DNA from: DAIPKP01 sp964545875
GTDB taxonomy: Bacteria > Synergistota > Synergistia > Synergistales > Aminiphilaceae
DNA: 64,000 nt
Assembly: GCA_964545875.1 (NCBI GenBank)
Contig: CAZJHH010000002.1
Span: forward strand, 124,001 to 188,000
Reading direction: 5' to 3'
Positions 9,323 through 18,314 of the stretch are shown piece by piece (within the stretch, counting starts at the first letter, position 1; the number at the start of each line of letters is the position of its first letter). The translations under genes and the position numbers were made by a program. The notes beneath the pieces are model-generated. The model saw only the letters and a program-made list of their open reading frames with translations, was not told where the DNA came from and ran no database searches.

Positions 9323-9354
9323 GAGGCTTCTCTCCTTATTTCATGGCCTATCGC

Positions 9355-9381
9355 AAAAAAGTGACTTTTCAAGAAAATCAC
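9355..9381 (-). terminator. Rho-independent terminator after the ftsZ-SPOR genes
   Basis: On the minus strand a short hairpin with arms GTGATTTTC and GAAAAGTCAC (one bulge, two-base loop) is followed immediately by six T. It lies 28 bases past the stop of the SPOR-domain gene and upstream of moeA, so it would end the dcw transcript. Confidence 0.6.
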
Positions 9382-9408
9382 GGCTTTCTCAGAAAAAAGA
9401 GAAGTCCT

Positions 9409-10059
9409 TTACATGTCCACCACGAGGGTGGGATATCCCTTTCGGCGAAGTTCTTTTTCAAGTCGTTCTGCATCCGCTCTGGTTTTTCCGGCTACCACGC
9501 GAACTCTGTAATAGGTTTTTCCATTTACCGTTCCCGTCGTAATAAGAACATTCTTTTCAGTTTTTTGGAGGGTCTGCATGAGGGCTGTGGCTTGGTCTCG
9601 TTTCGTAAAAGCGCCAACCTGTACACCCCAAGATCCCGTTATTCCTGTAATTGCAGGAGCAGCAGGTGGCGGAGAGGTTATTTTAGGCGTGGAAGGGGCT
9701 TCCTCTCGGGGTTTCGAGGGAGCAGATGGGGGCGGAGGATTTTTTTTATCCACAGGTACTGCAATCTGCATAGATTCGGGCTGTGCAAAAATTGATGAAG
9801 CTGTCCCGGGCTTTCCCTCCAGAGACGGTTTTGCCGGAAGGCTTTGTGCAGGAGAAACCGGTGTGGGTTTTTTCTCCGATGCTACATGCTGTCCCGAAGG
9901 GACAATCGGAGTTTCACTGGTTTTTCCGGGCAGAAAAAAGAGCTTTACTCCCACTATGAGCAACCCTAAGGCAACAATGCCCACGAGAGGAAGCATAAGC
10001 TGTCCAAAGGCAAAAAGCGGCCGTCGCATCTTATATCGTCGTGTTCTTCGGGTTCCCAT
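9409..10059 (-). CDS. SPOR-domain membrane protein
   Basis: A 216-residue protein with a basic N-terminus, one transmembrane helix at about residues 20-42, a long proline/serine/lysine-rich linker, and a C-terminal SPOR domain starting at GSWGVQVGAF. SPOR domains bind denuded septal peptidoglycan and bring proteins such as FtsN or DamX to the division site. Placement as the last gene after ftsZ fits a divisome role, possibly FtsN-like. A GGGAGG ribosome site precedes the ATG. Confidence 0.88.
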   Translation of the reverse strand: MGTRRTRRYKMRRPLFAFGQLMLPLVGIVALGLLIVGVKLFFLPGKTSETPIVPSGQHVASEKKPTPVSPAQSLPAKPSLEGKPGTASSIFAQPESMQIAVPVDKKNPPPPSAPSKPREEAPSTPKITSPPPAAPAITGITGSWGVQVGAFTKRDQATALMQTLQKTEKNVLITTGTVNGKTYYRVRVVAGKTRADAERLEKELRRKGYPTLVVDM

Positions 10060-10113
10060 AATTTCCTCCCACAGATATCTTTATGCTGTATCTTCACCGG
10101 CGCGGAAACCGTT

Positions 10114-10383
10114 TCAAGACTGTTGCAACTTCTCGTTCTCCTCCGCTAAAAAACGGATAAACTCCCGAAAGAGAATATTTTCGGGAAAGTGCCCCCTTAT
10201 CGTGAATAGGTATCCGGGCAGGGATCCCCTAAAACACTCTTTGGAGTCATTTCTCAAAGGAGGAATCCAGTTTCGGTGTTTCCGCAGATAAGGCTCATGA
10301 AGATCATCTATGTAGCTTGTAAAAGCTGCAAAAACATTTTTCGTTTCAGGTTCCTTCCGAGTACTCCAAAGAAAATCGCAGAT
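10114..10383 (-). CDS. Possible small protein after ftsZ with no standard start codon
   Basis: The 323-base gap between ftsZ and the SPOR gene contains an open frame of 89 codons ending in TGA at 10116-10114. Its composition looks coding: mixed polar and aromatic residues, no low complexity, with short segments such as IDDLHEPYLRKHR and FREFIRFLAEEN. No ATG, GTG or TTG stands at its head. It begins ATC sharing the A of the ftsZ TAA (TAATC), exactly where a coupled TAATG would sit, with GAGG six bases before it. It could be a rare AUC start, a start-codon mutation, or a base error. I recognise no family. Confidence 0.45.
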   Translation of the reverse strand: MCDFLWSTRKEPETKNVFAAFTSYIDDLHEPYLRKHRNWIPPLRNDSKECFRGSLPGYLFTIRGHFPENILFREFIRFLAEENEKLQQS

Positions 10384-11531
10384 TACGATCCTCGTTGCTT
10401 TCGCCGAAGGAAGGCAGGCTTATCAATTTCTTCCATAGGGAGCCCATTGATAACAAAGAGGTCTTCTCCGTCGGTGATGGAGCGCACTTCTCCCTCTTCA
10501 AGCTCCAGCCTCTTTCCTCCGTGGGTTCTATCCGAGATACTGCCTGAAGTTTTGACTCCTAAGGATTGGGCTGTAAAACCCGTAGCGATGACCGTAATCA
10601 TAATGGAATCTTCCATAGAAGGGTCGAGTACGTGTCCCCAAATGATGCTCGCATCCTCATCTGCAGCTTCCGTGATAATTTGGGCCACTTGATGAATTTC
10701 ATGGATACCGATATTTGGCCCTCCGGTAACGTTGAAGAGGACACCCTTAGCTCCGGTCATGGAGGATTCCATAAGGGGGCTGTTGATGGAAGCTTTTGCT
10801 GCCATTTGGGCACGATCTTCACCAGAACCCTCTCCGATTCCCATGATAGCGGATCCCGCATTGCTCATCACGGTTTTTACATCCGCAAAATCCACGTTTA
10901 CGAGGCCCGGTCGGAGAATGAGATCTGTCACACCTTGTACAGCCTGACGCAACACGTCATCTGCCAGAGCAAAGGTGTCCGAGAGAGGAGTAGTTTTGTC
11001 TGCAAGTTGAAGCAGCTTGTCGTTGGGAACCACGATGAGGGCATCCACTTTATCTCGGAGACGTTCGATTCCCTCGTTTGCCTGGGAGATACGTCGCTTT
11101 CCCTCAAATTTGAAAGGCCTGGTAACGACAGCCACGACCAAGGATCCCTGCTCTTTTGCCACCTCTGCGATAACCGGGGAAGCTCCAGTACCGGTGCCGC
11201 CTCCCATGCCGGCGGTAATAAAAACCATATCGGCTCCGCTCAATGAAGACTTAATCTCGTCGGAAGATTCCTTGGCCGCCTGGAAGCCTACTTCCGGGTT
11301 AGCTCCTGCCCCAAGGCCCTTGGTCATTTGAGCGCCAAGAACAATACGATTTTTCGCTTCCGAACGTTCCAGGTGGGCGATATCCGTATTAGCCGCAATA
11401 AACTCTACTCCCGAGACGCCGCTTCGAACGATATGGTTCAGGGCATTGTTACCTCCCCCACCTATGCCGACGACTTTTATAACTTCCCGAAACTGTCTCG
11501 TGGGTTCTTCGATTTGGAACATTTCAGGCAT
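10383..11531 (-). CDS. ftsZ: Cell division GTPase FtsZ
   Basis: Tubulin-like GTPase that forms the Z-ring. The ATG at 11531 has a GGAGG seven bases upstream and gives 382 residues; a TTG 21 bases earlier lacks such support. GTP-binding features are GIGGGGNNALN near residue 23 and the GGGTGTG loop at residues 110-116. The C-terminus ends in the conserved peptide PAFLRRK, which binds FtsA and other partners. It follows ftsA after a 126-base gap. Confidence 0.98.
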   Translation of the reverse strand: MPEMFQIEEPTRQFREVIKVVGIGGGGNNALNHIVRSGVSGVEFIAANTDIAHLERSEAKNRIVLGAQMTKGLGAGANPEVGFQAAKESSDEIKSSLSGADMVFITAGMGGGTGTGASPVIAEVAKEQGSLVVAVVTRPFKFEGKRRISQANEGIERLRDKVDALIVVPNDKLLQLADKTTPLSDTFALADDVLRQAVQGVTDLILRPGLVNVDFADVKTVMSNAGSAIMGIGEGSGEDRAQMAAKASINSPLMESSMTGAKGVLFNVTGGPNIGIHEIHQVAQIITEAADEDASIIWGHVLDPSMEDSIMITVIATGFTAQSLGVKTSGSISDRTHGGKRLELEEGEVRSITDGEDLFVINGLPMEEIDKPAFLRRKQRGS

Positions 11532-11657
11532 AGCGAAACCTCCATCCCCCAAGTGTTATTTATGTATGTTTACAAGAAAAGCCTTTTTTGTGTAAAAGCT
11601 GCTATTCTCAAAACCTTCCAGATTATTTCAATAGTTTAAAGACTTTATCCAAGAGCT

Positions 11658-12959
11658 TTAAAAAAGCTCTTTCATGATGTCCCGCAGTGTACTGAGAGCA
11701 CTGCCCTGCCGTGGAGATTTCCGATTTTTCTTCTTTGAGATCCCCGATTTCGGAAGAAGAGTTTCTTGAGGGATATCCTGATCCGGATCAATATATTTCA
11801 TCGGATTTTTTTCTTTTTCGATGACATAGCGGATAATTCCTGCGGCTGTAGCATATTCCATGCCATTTCTACCGGGAGGAAGTTTCTGGTTATCTGTGGG
11901 AAAAGCAAGGCGTACTGGAAGGTCGAGGGCATCCGCAAAAATATTTTCCACTCCCGCAGTATTGGCTACTCCGCCTGTAAGAGCGATTCCGGCAGGGAGC
12001 ATGGAAATTCCAGCTTTTTTGATCTCCTTTTTGATGTATTGCCCCGCAAGTTCCTCGAAACGACATCCCACCACGTCGAGGACATCTTTTACGGTACATA
12101 CGTAAGTTTTTCCTCGGGAGTCGAATTCAAGCTCGTCAGAATAAGAGGCAGGATCCTCGTCAAGAGAGACTTCTTTCTTCAGGGCTTCAGCTTTGCTGAG
12201 AGGAATGCGAAGTACGCAGGCAAGATCATTCGTAATATGATCTCCTCCTATGGGAATCACCGAAAGATATTTTGGCTTACCGTCGGTGTAGAGGGCTATG
12301 CCGGTAGTTCCTCCGCCCACGTCAATCATCAGAGAGCCTGCATCAGTTTCCTCTGACGTGAGTACTCCCAAAGCGCTGGCAAGAGGTTTGATAACAAATC
12401 CCTCAAGCTGGAGTCCCGCTCTCCGTATGCAGGTGGCCACATTTTGTACTGCCGCAGTCGGCATAATCACCGATTGGAGCTCAATTTCCAGACGAACTCC
12501 TGTCATGCCGAGAGGGTCATCAATACCAGGCTGTCCGTCGATGGAGTATACCACGGGAATCGTATGAAGAATGCTCTGATTCGAAGCAACCGTTACCTGA
12601 GTGCGGGCAGCTTCAATGACCCGCTCCACGTCTTCTCGGGTAGTCTGTCGAGGGACTCGACCGAGAGCGATCATTCCTTTAGAGGGTATGCTTTGAACCT
12701 CCCCCCCTCCAAAGGCCACGGTGACTCCCTCTACAGGAAGTCCTACCATTTTTTCTGCATCCTCCACGGCAGCACGAACAGACTCCACCGCCTGTTCAAG
12801 GTTTACGATAAGTCCCTTTCGTATTCCTCGGGATGGAGCCTGACCAATTCCAATTATCTGAGCATTGGCGGACGTTTCATCCCGTTCCGCAACAACAACA
12901 ACAACCTTACTTGTACCGATGTCCAGCCCAATAATTAGATTTGGCAGACTGTTCAACAT
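11658..12959 (-). CDS. ftsA: Cell division protein FtsA
   Basis: Actin-like ATPase that tethers FtsZ to the membrane. It has 433 residues. The phosphate-1 motif GLDIGTSK is near residue 12, the phosphate-2 motif is IDVGGGTT, and ALTGGVA is the adenosine motif. The last residues (STLRDIMKELF) form an amphipathic helix that would bind the membrane. A GGGAG ribosome site precedes the ATG, and it is 25 bases after the ftsQ-like gene. Confidence 0.97.
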   Translation of the reverse strand: MLNSLPNLIIGLDIGTSKVVVVVAERDETSANAQIIGIGQAPSRGIRKGLIVNLEQAVESVRAAVEDAEKMVGLPVEGVTVAFGGGEVQSIPSKGMIALGRVPRQTTREDVERVIEAARTQVTVASNQSILHTIPVVYSIDGQPGIDDPLGMTGVRLEIELQSVIMPTAAVQNVATCIRRAGLQLEGFVIKPLASALGVLTSEETDAGSLMIDVGGGTTGIALYTDGKPKYLSVIPIGGDHITNDLACVLRIPLSKAEALKKEVSLDEDPASYSDELEFDSRGKTYVCTVKDVLDVVGCRFEELAGQYIKKEIKKAGISMLPAGIALTGGVANTAGVENIFADALDLPVRLAFPTDNQKLPPGRNGMEYATAAGIIRYVIEKEKNPMKYIDPDQDIPQETLLPKSGISKKKNRKSPRQGSALSTLRDIMKELF

Positions 12960-12984
12960 ACCTCTCTCCCTTCACAAGGCAGGG

Positions 12985-13764
12985 TTAATATAGCTCCTGT
13001 ACGATAATCTTGTCCGGATAGGTTGCGTCAAGGCACATTTTTTGTGAGGTTCCCAGCTTCTGCAATAGCGCTTTCACTGCCCTATCGATTTGGGGCCAGT
13101 ACTCCGGTTTTTCTCCGTCAAGAATAATGGTAATTGCTTCAAATTCAAGAAGTACCTGGAAACGAATTCCTTTTTTTTGAACCGTAAACGCTGGGATTTT
13201 CCGGAAAAAATCCCCCTCCGAAAGAGCGTGAATGTACCCCTCTATTCTATCCAAAGGAGCCAGAACATTGCAAACCCGCCTTTTTTCCGAAGAAGATTGA
13301 GGAAGTGCCACGGGGGGATTCAAACCTTCTCCCCAGATAATCCTTGGAACTGAAGAGAGAAGGCGATCTGTATCTTCCTGTGAAAACTCCCAAGCCCTCC
13401 CCTCTTGGGAAACATTCCAAAGAACGTGGTTCCAGTATATTTGTAAAAAAACTTCGAGAGGCTCTACCCTGAGAGAACAAGAACGCCAGGGAACATAGCG
13501 ATACGAAATGTTTATAGGATAGTCCTTCTCTATTTCTTTTTTTATTTCAAAAAAAGAAAAGATTGTCCCTGGGAAAAATCGAAAATTTGCTTGTTTCAGG
13601 AAATCATCCATCACTCCGAGGTACAGGGAAGAGCCTTCCAGAGATAGATGCTGTAATCGGAAGAATTGGTAACGCTCCTCCATGCCCCAGAAAAGTCCTC
13701 CGAAAAAGCTTAAAATACAAAAGATCCTAAGTAAAGCGGATTTCCGAATTTTCAAAGCCCACAA
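12985..13764 (-). CDS. ftsQ: FtsQ/DivIB-like division protein
   Basis: A 259-residue protein with an N-terminal transmembrane helix at about residues 10-27 and a single large extracytoplasmic part. FtsQ/DivIB proteins link early and late division proteins through a POTRA domain. Sequence similarity is weak, but the LQHLSLEGSS strand after the helix fits a POTRA start, and the location between murB and ftsA is the classic ftsQ position. It overlaps murB by 38 bases. Confidence 0.75.
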   Translation of the reverse strand: MWALKIRKSALLRIFCILSFFGGLFWGMEERYQFFRLQHLSLEGSSLYLGVMDDFLKQANFRFFPGTIFSFFEIKKEIEKDYPINISYRYVPWRSCSLRVEPLEVFLQIYWNHVLWNVSQEGRAWEFSQEDTDRLLSSVPRIIWGEGLNPPVALPQSSSEKRRVCNVLAPLDRIEGYIHALSEGDFFRKIPAFTVQKKGIRFQVLLEFEAITIILDGEKPEYWPQIDRAVKALLQKLGTSQKMCLDATYPDKIIVQELY

Positions 13765-14668
13765 AACGCACCTCGGGATACAGGGGGATACCGGTGTTTT
13801 CCATCACCTTTTTTCGGCAAAGAACGATAAGGTCCAGAATGTTCTGAGCCGATGCCCCGTTATAGTTTTCTATGAAATTTGCGTGTTTCAGGGAAACTCG
13901 GGCTCCTCCGACTACGACACCCTTGCAACCGCTTAACTCCAGGAGCCTGCCCGCATGCTTGCCCGAGGGATTTTTGAAAACAGATCCGGCAGTTTTCCCG
14001 AAAAGGGGCTGCCCCTTTCTTTTTTCGGTGAAACTCCCCAGATTTTTTTCAAGAATTTCCGGAGATGCCCGGTAAAGCTTCAGTGCACATCCAAGTATAA
14101 TACCTGGATTCCGGGAGAGCGACGAAAAACGGTATTCCCAATGGATATCTTTTCCGAAAATTCTCTGTACAGAAGCGTCTGGAAGAAGGATATCCACATA
14201 CTGCACCAAGCTTCCGATTGCCTCCCCCTGAGCTCCTGCATTTCCTATCAAGGCTCCCCCCAAACTTCCGGGGATGCCTACGCTGAACTCCAGCCCCGAA
14301 AGAGAGTGTCCAAGAGAAAAACTTAAAAGCTTTCCCAGGGATACTCCGGAATCCGAATAAATTGTGGCCTCTTCAGAAGAAGCTGGGAGCAGGCTCAGGG
14401 TTTTCATTTTTTCAGTAAAAATTACACAACCCGGAAAGCCCTTGTCCGCAACAAGAACATTACTTCCTCCACCAAGAACTGTATAGGAGAAAGCTTTTCG
14501 TAAAATGCTCGGGAAAAGAGCTTTCAGCTGCTCCCGACTTTCAGGAAAACAGGCATATGCAGCGTTACCTCCTACATTCCAGGTGGTTTTCTCTTTCAAG
14601 GGATAGTCTCGAAAAAGAGAGAGAGAAGCCCCGTTAAAGAGTTTTTGCAAAGACCCGGGGGGCTGCAT
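13727..14668 (-). CDS. murB: UDP-N-acetylenolpyruvoylglucosamine reductase MurB
   Basis: Flavoenzyme that reduces UDP-GlcNAc-enolpyruvate to UDP-MurNAc with NADPH. The ATG at 14668 gives 313 residues, typical for type II MurB. Visible motifs are TTWNVGG, LGGGSNVLV (FAD binding), GIPGSLGGALIGNAGA, and GSVFKNPSG with the catalytic serine. The frame is open 24 codons upstream within murC, but the chosen start gives the normal N-terminus. It overlaps murC by 35 bases. Confidence 0.95.
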   Translation of the reverse strand: MQPPGSLQKLFNGASLSLFRDYPLKEKTTWNVGGNAAYACFPESREQLKALFPSILRKAFSYTVLGGGSNVLVADKGFPGCVIFTEKMKTLSLLPASSEEATIYSDSGVSLGKLLSFSLGHSLSGLEFSVGIPGSLGGALIGNAGAQGEAIGSLVQYVDILLPDASVQRIFGKDIHWEYRFSSLSRNPGIILGCALKLYRASPEILEKNLGSFTEKRKGQPLFGKTAGSVFKNPSGKHAGRLLELSGCKGVVVGGARVSLKHANFIENYNGASAQNILDLIVLCRKKVMENTGIPLYPEVRFVGFENSEIRFT

Positions 14669-16100
14669 TTTTTCCCACCCCGTTTTCCCGCAGGGCTTTC
14701 TGAAGAATTGGACCAAGGAGGTTAATGTTTCCCGCTCCAAGGGTGAGAATAAGATCTTTCTCGCCGAGGATTTCTAAAATTTTTTCTCGGGCTTCCGTCA
14801 TGCCGTTACAGTATGTACATGGATGTCCCTTCTCAAACATGGACTTCTCGATATCTCTCGAAGAGGCTTGCCAAAGGTTGGATTCATCTGCCGAATAGAT
14901 AGGCAGGAGAAATATCTGATCCCCTTTCGCAAGAGCCTGAGCGAACTCCTCGTGCATTGCGGCGGTTCGGGAATATCGATGAGGCTGAAACGCCACGATA
15001 AGCCTATGCTCAGGGAAGATGTTTCTCAGGGCTTCAAGGGTTGCGCTGACTTCTCTTGGATGATGCCCATAATCATCGTAAATCAGAATGTCTTCCAGGG
15101 AGTCCACTTTTTGAAGCCGCCGTTTGGCTCCCTTAAAATCATAAAGTGACCGCACCACGGTAGAAAAAGGAATGCCCAAAGACATTGCCGCAGAACATGC
15201 GGCTAAGGCATTAAGAACATTATGGGTTCCCGAAAGCTGAAGCTGTATCTGCCCCAAAACTTCTCCCTGGAAATTCACAGTAAAGCGAACCCCTCCTCCG
15301 GAAATGTGGTGTACCTCGGAAGCGTGCCAGTGACAATCTTTTTCCCATCCATAGGTGACCATATTCCTTCCTGAGGGCATGTTGTAGCGCACCAGAAAAT
15401 CCCGTACTCCCTTATCGGCGGTGCAAAGAATAAGAGTGCTCGTTTCTTTGGTATTTTCAAGAAAACGATAGAAACTTTCCTGAACGGAAGCGATGTCAGG
15501 ATAGTGATCTACATGATCCCAGTCTATATTCGTTATTATTCCTATGGAACATTGGAAAAGTTCAAACGAGCCGTCGCTCTCATCAAGCTCTGCCACCATA
15601 TAGTTACTTTGGCCGAGCTTGGCATTTCCTCCGATATCACAAAGTTCTCCTCCTATGGCCACTGAAGGGGAGACTCCGGCGAATTCGAGAATGAAGGCCG
15701 TCATGGAGGATGTGGTGGTTTTACCATGAGCCCCGGCAACACCGATACCGAAACTTCCGTTGAAAAGCATGCTCAGGATTTCTGCCCGCTTGGCCATGGG
15801 AATTCCTGTCTCTTTTGCGTAAAGAAGCTCTGGGTTGTTCGGAGAAATGGCACTGCTGTACACGAGGAGATCCACATCTTTTCCCTCAAGGTGGTCCACG
15901 TTATGTCCCATAGAAATGGGAATGCCCTGGTGAAGCATTTTGTCAAGGTACGATGAGCGAGACATGTCGCATCCGCTTACCTGGTGCCCCTTTTCGATAA
16001 GTAGCTGTGCGAGGGCGCTCATACCGGCACCCCCGATCCCCATGAGATGGATTTTGCATGACTTTTTCGAAAAAAAACCTCTATCGTTCACTCGGGGCAT
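14634..16100 (-). CDS. murC: UDP-N-acetylmuramate-L-alanine ligase MurC
   Basis: ATP-dependent ligase that adds L-alanine to UDP-MurNAc. It is 488 residues long. The N-terminal Rossmann segment HLMGIGGAGMSALA is at residues 18-31, and the ATP loop GAHGKTTT is at residues 123-130. DDYGHHPREV and FQPHRYSRT in the C-terminal domain are MurC signatures. It overlaps murG by 20 bases in the dcw operon. Confidence 0.97.
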   Translation of the reverse strand: MPRVNDRGFFSKKSCKIHLMGIGGAGMSALAQLLIEKGHQVSGCDMSRSSYLDKMLHQGIPISMGHNVDHLEGKDVDLLVYSSAISPNNPELLYAKETGIPMAKRAEILSMLFNGSFGIGVAGAHGKTTTSSMTAFILEFAGVSPSVAIGGELCDIGGNAKLGQSNYMVAELDESDGSFELFQCSIGIITNIDWDHVDHYPDIASVQESFYRFLENTKETSTLILCTADKGVRDFLVRYNMPSGRNMVTYGWEKDCHWHASEVHHISGGGVRFTVNFQGEVLGQIQLQLSGTHNVLNALAACSAAMSLGIPFSTVVRSLYDFKGAKRRLQKVDSLEDILIYDDYGHHPREVSATLEALRNIFPEHRLIVAFQPHRYSRTAAMHEEFAQALAKGDQIFLLPIYSADESNLWQASSRDIEKSMFEKGHPCTYCNGMTEAREKILEILGEKDLILTLGAGNINLLGPILQKALRENGVGKNAAPRVFAKTL

Positions 16101-17202
16101 CTCCCTTCGTATACGTTGCTACCATAACATCGAAAATTTTCCGGCTTGCTGAACGAGCTTTTCCGGAACTCCAGGTATAATCTTCGGTCCAGAGGCTCTT
16201 CTTTGTTTTTTTCATGAGGAGCACCTCGTTAAGACGTTTTTTCAGAGTACCAAAAGGTTCGTTTTCTTTCCAGAAGCTTCCCCCTCCAAGAATACTGAAC
16301 ATTTCAGCGTTTTTTTCCTGATGCCCATCGGCAGATTCAGAAAAAGGAATTATAACCCCCGGAATACCATAGGCAAGAAGCTCTGCCAGGGTAGATCCTC
16401 CTCCTCGTGCAAGAACCACCGATGCCAGGGAATAGAGAGGCGACATGTCCCATTGAGGCTCGAGGAAGGTGACATTTTCTCTCTTTATTTTCTCACAGCA
16501 AGGAGTTTTTCCCGATAAAATTACAAAATGACATGACGCATATTCTTCGCATTCGGAAAGCCTGAAAGCCAAGTCTTCCAGCAGAGAACTTCCCAAAGAT
16601 CCCCCGAAAACCAAGATGATTTCTCCTAAAGGACAAGGGGTCTCGGGAACTAGTTTATTCCATGCGTCCAAAACATGCAAATGCTGTAATTCCCGAACCG
16701 GTATGCCGGAGAAAATAAACTTTTCTTTTTCCAGGTACAGACACTCTTTCCAACCGGTGCAAACAGGAATTCCAAGGCGGGATGCAAGCCGTGTGGTTCT
16801 TCCTGCCAATGCATTTTGTTCATGCATGAGCGTGGGAATTCGAAATATCTTTGCGGCAAAAATGAAGGGCACACAGAGATATCCTCCGAAAAGAAAGAGG
16901 CCTTTCGGAGGGTTGCAGAAAAAGGATACACTTACGCAGCATGTGGTGTATGCCATGTCAAGATACCGTTTCAAGGCTCCAGGCAGCCGGCTTCCTCGGG
17001 GGGATCCGGAAAGGGGAAGACAATGTGGGTTTTTCCCATGGAACAGGAAAATCTTTTTTTCAAGGTCTCGGCTTCCCGTATAGTATTGTGTTGTCAGGGT
17101 TCCTTGATTTTTTTCAAGCCAGGATCCGAAAACTAATGCGGGGATAATATGCCCTCCCGTGCCTCCTGCCACAATAGCCCAAAATTTTTCGTTTTTTTTC
17201 AT
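16081..17202 (-). CDS. murG: Undecaprenyl-PP-MurNAc-pentapeptide GlcNAc transferase MurG
   Basis: Peripheral membrane GT28 glycosyltransferase converting lipid I to lipid II. It has 373 residues with the N-terminal GGTGGHIIPAL motif, the C-terminal GGSLGSS motif, and LARGGGSTLAELLAYGIP, which binds the UDP-GlcNAc nucleotide. The N-terminal domain is somewhat divergent and cysteine-rich. Start and ftsW stop overlap in ATGA. Confidence 0.95.
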   Translation of the reverse strand: MKKNEKFWAIVAGGTGGHIIPALVFGSWLEKNQGTLTTQYYTGSRDLEKKIFLFHGKNPHCLPLSGSPRGSRLPGALKRYLDMAYTTCCVSVSFFCNPPKGLFLFGGYLCVPFIFAAKIFRIPTLMHEQNALAGRTTRLASRLGIPVCTGWKECLYLEKEKFIFSGIPVRELQHLHVLDAWNKLVPETPCPLGEIILVFGGSLGSSLLEDLAFRLSECEEYASCHFVILSGKTPCCEKIKRENVTFLEPQWDMSPLYSLASVVLARGGGSTLAELLAYGIPGVIIPFSESADGHQEKNAEMFSILGGGSFWKENEPFGTLKKRLNEVLLMKKTKKSLWTEDYTWSSGKARSASRKIFDVMVATYTKGDAPSER

Positions 17203-18314
17203 GAGATCAGAACCTCACGTCCGATGGTTCCTTCCCGTTGCATTTTATGAGAAATATTAAGTAAAAATCCAACTTTTATCCAGGAAGTAATCATGGAGCT
17301 GCCCCCATAGCTCAAAAAGGGGCAAGGCATACCTGTAAAGGGAATTAGGTTGAGTACTCCTCCGAAATTGATGATAACTGGAAGTATAAGACTCAACGTA
17401 ATGCCCCAAAAGAGATTTTTCTGCAACACGGTACTGCATCGAGAAAAAAGCCTCTGTAAAAATATCACAAATCCAATGTATAGTAACATAAGTGTGCTGG
17501 TTCCTATTAATCCATATTCCTCCCCCACACTCGAAAGGATGTAATCTGTGTGAGTTGCCGGAAGGTAGTTGAGTTTTTGCATTCCCCGGCCAATGCCGAC
17601 CCCCGAAATTCCTCCGTTTGCAAAGGCAATGAGCCCCTGTATTGTCTGAAATCCTAGGTCGAGAGGATCTTCCCAGGGATCGAGAAGAGCCATAATCCTT
17701 CGAAGCCGGTACGGGCGGAAGACAACAAGAGGCGTTAGGATAAAAAGAGCTCCGAGGGATGATAAAATCGGGAAAAACCACCCCTGGGCCTGAATTACCA
17801 TTCCCATAACAATCCCAAAAAAAAGGATGGATGTGCCCATATCCGGCTGCAACAAAACAGGCAGAATGCTTAAAATGAGGATGAAGATAACGACCACGAA
17901 AACTCTAAAAGGTCTTTTTTCCGATAGAGCAAGCTTTTTCGCCACATGGATTACCAGGAAAAGGGATAAAAGCTCCGAAGGCTGTATGGAAAGAGATCCC
18001 AGACGTATCCAACGAGCAGCTCCCCCTGCAGTTTTGCCAAACACCGGTGCAAAAGGGAGAAATACGAAGATTAAAGCGAGAATCCAGAAAAAACCGCTGT
18101 GTCTTAAACAAAAATCAAGAGGGAAAACGTAGGCTGCTATCATGCCCAGAATTCCGAGAAAAAGCCACACTAACTGTCGTATTCCTACTGCGTAGGGATG
18201 CCCCGTAAGAGAGATTGCTTCTTCGCTCGTGGAGGAAACGATCACAATAACGCTGAAGAGGGAGAGAAAAAGCGGTATAACCCATAAAAGGGGGGCCTTT
18301 TTCGGGTGACTCAT
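17199..18314 (-). CDS. ftsW: SEDS-family peptidoglycan glycosyltransferase FtsW
   Basis: Polytopic membrane protein of 371 residues with roughly ten transmembrane helices. FtsW polymerises lipid II at the septum together with the class B PBP. The family motifs GGAARWIRLG, QPSELL and PFLSYGGSSM are all present. The frame extends upstream to 18425 inside murD, but the ATG at 18314 overlaps the murD stop in ATGA, has AAGG upstream, and gives a normal N-terminus. Confidence 0.95.
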   Translation of the reverse strand: MSHPKKAPLLWVIPLFLSLFSVIVIVSSTSEEAISLTGHPYAVGIRQLVWLFLGILGMIAAYVFPLDFCLRHSGFFWILALIFVFLPFAPVFGKTAGGAARWIRLGSLSIQPSELLSLFLVIHVAKKLALSEKRPFRVFVVVIFILILSILPVLLQPDMGTSILFFGIVMGMVIQAQGWFFPILSSLGALFILTPLVVFRPYRLRRIMALLDPWEDPLDLGFQTIQGLIAFANGGISGVGIGRGMQKLNYLPATHTDYILSSVGEEYGLIGTSTLMLLYIGFVIFLQRLFSRCSTVLQKNLFWGITLSLILPVIINFGGVLNLIPFTGMPCPFLSYGGSSMITSWIKVGFLLNISHKMQREGTIGREVLIS

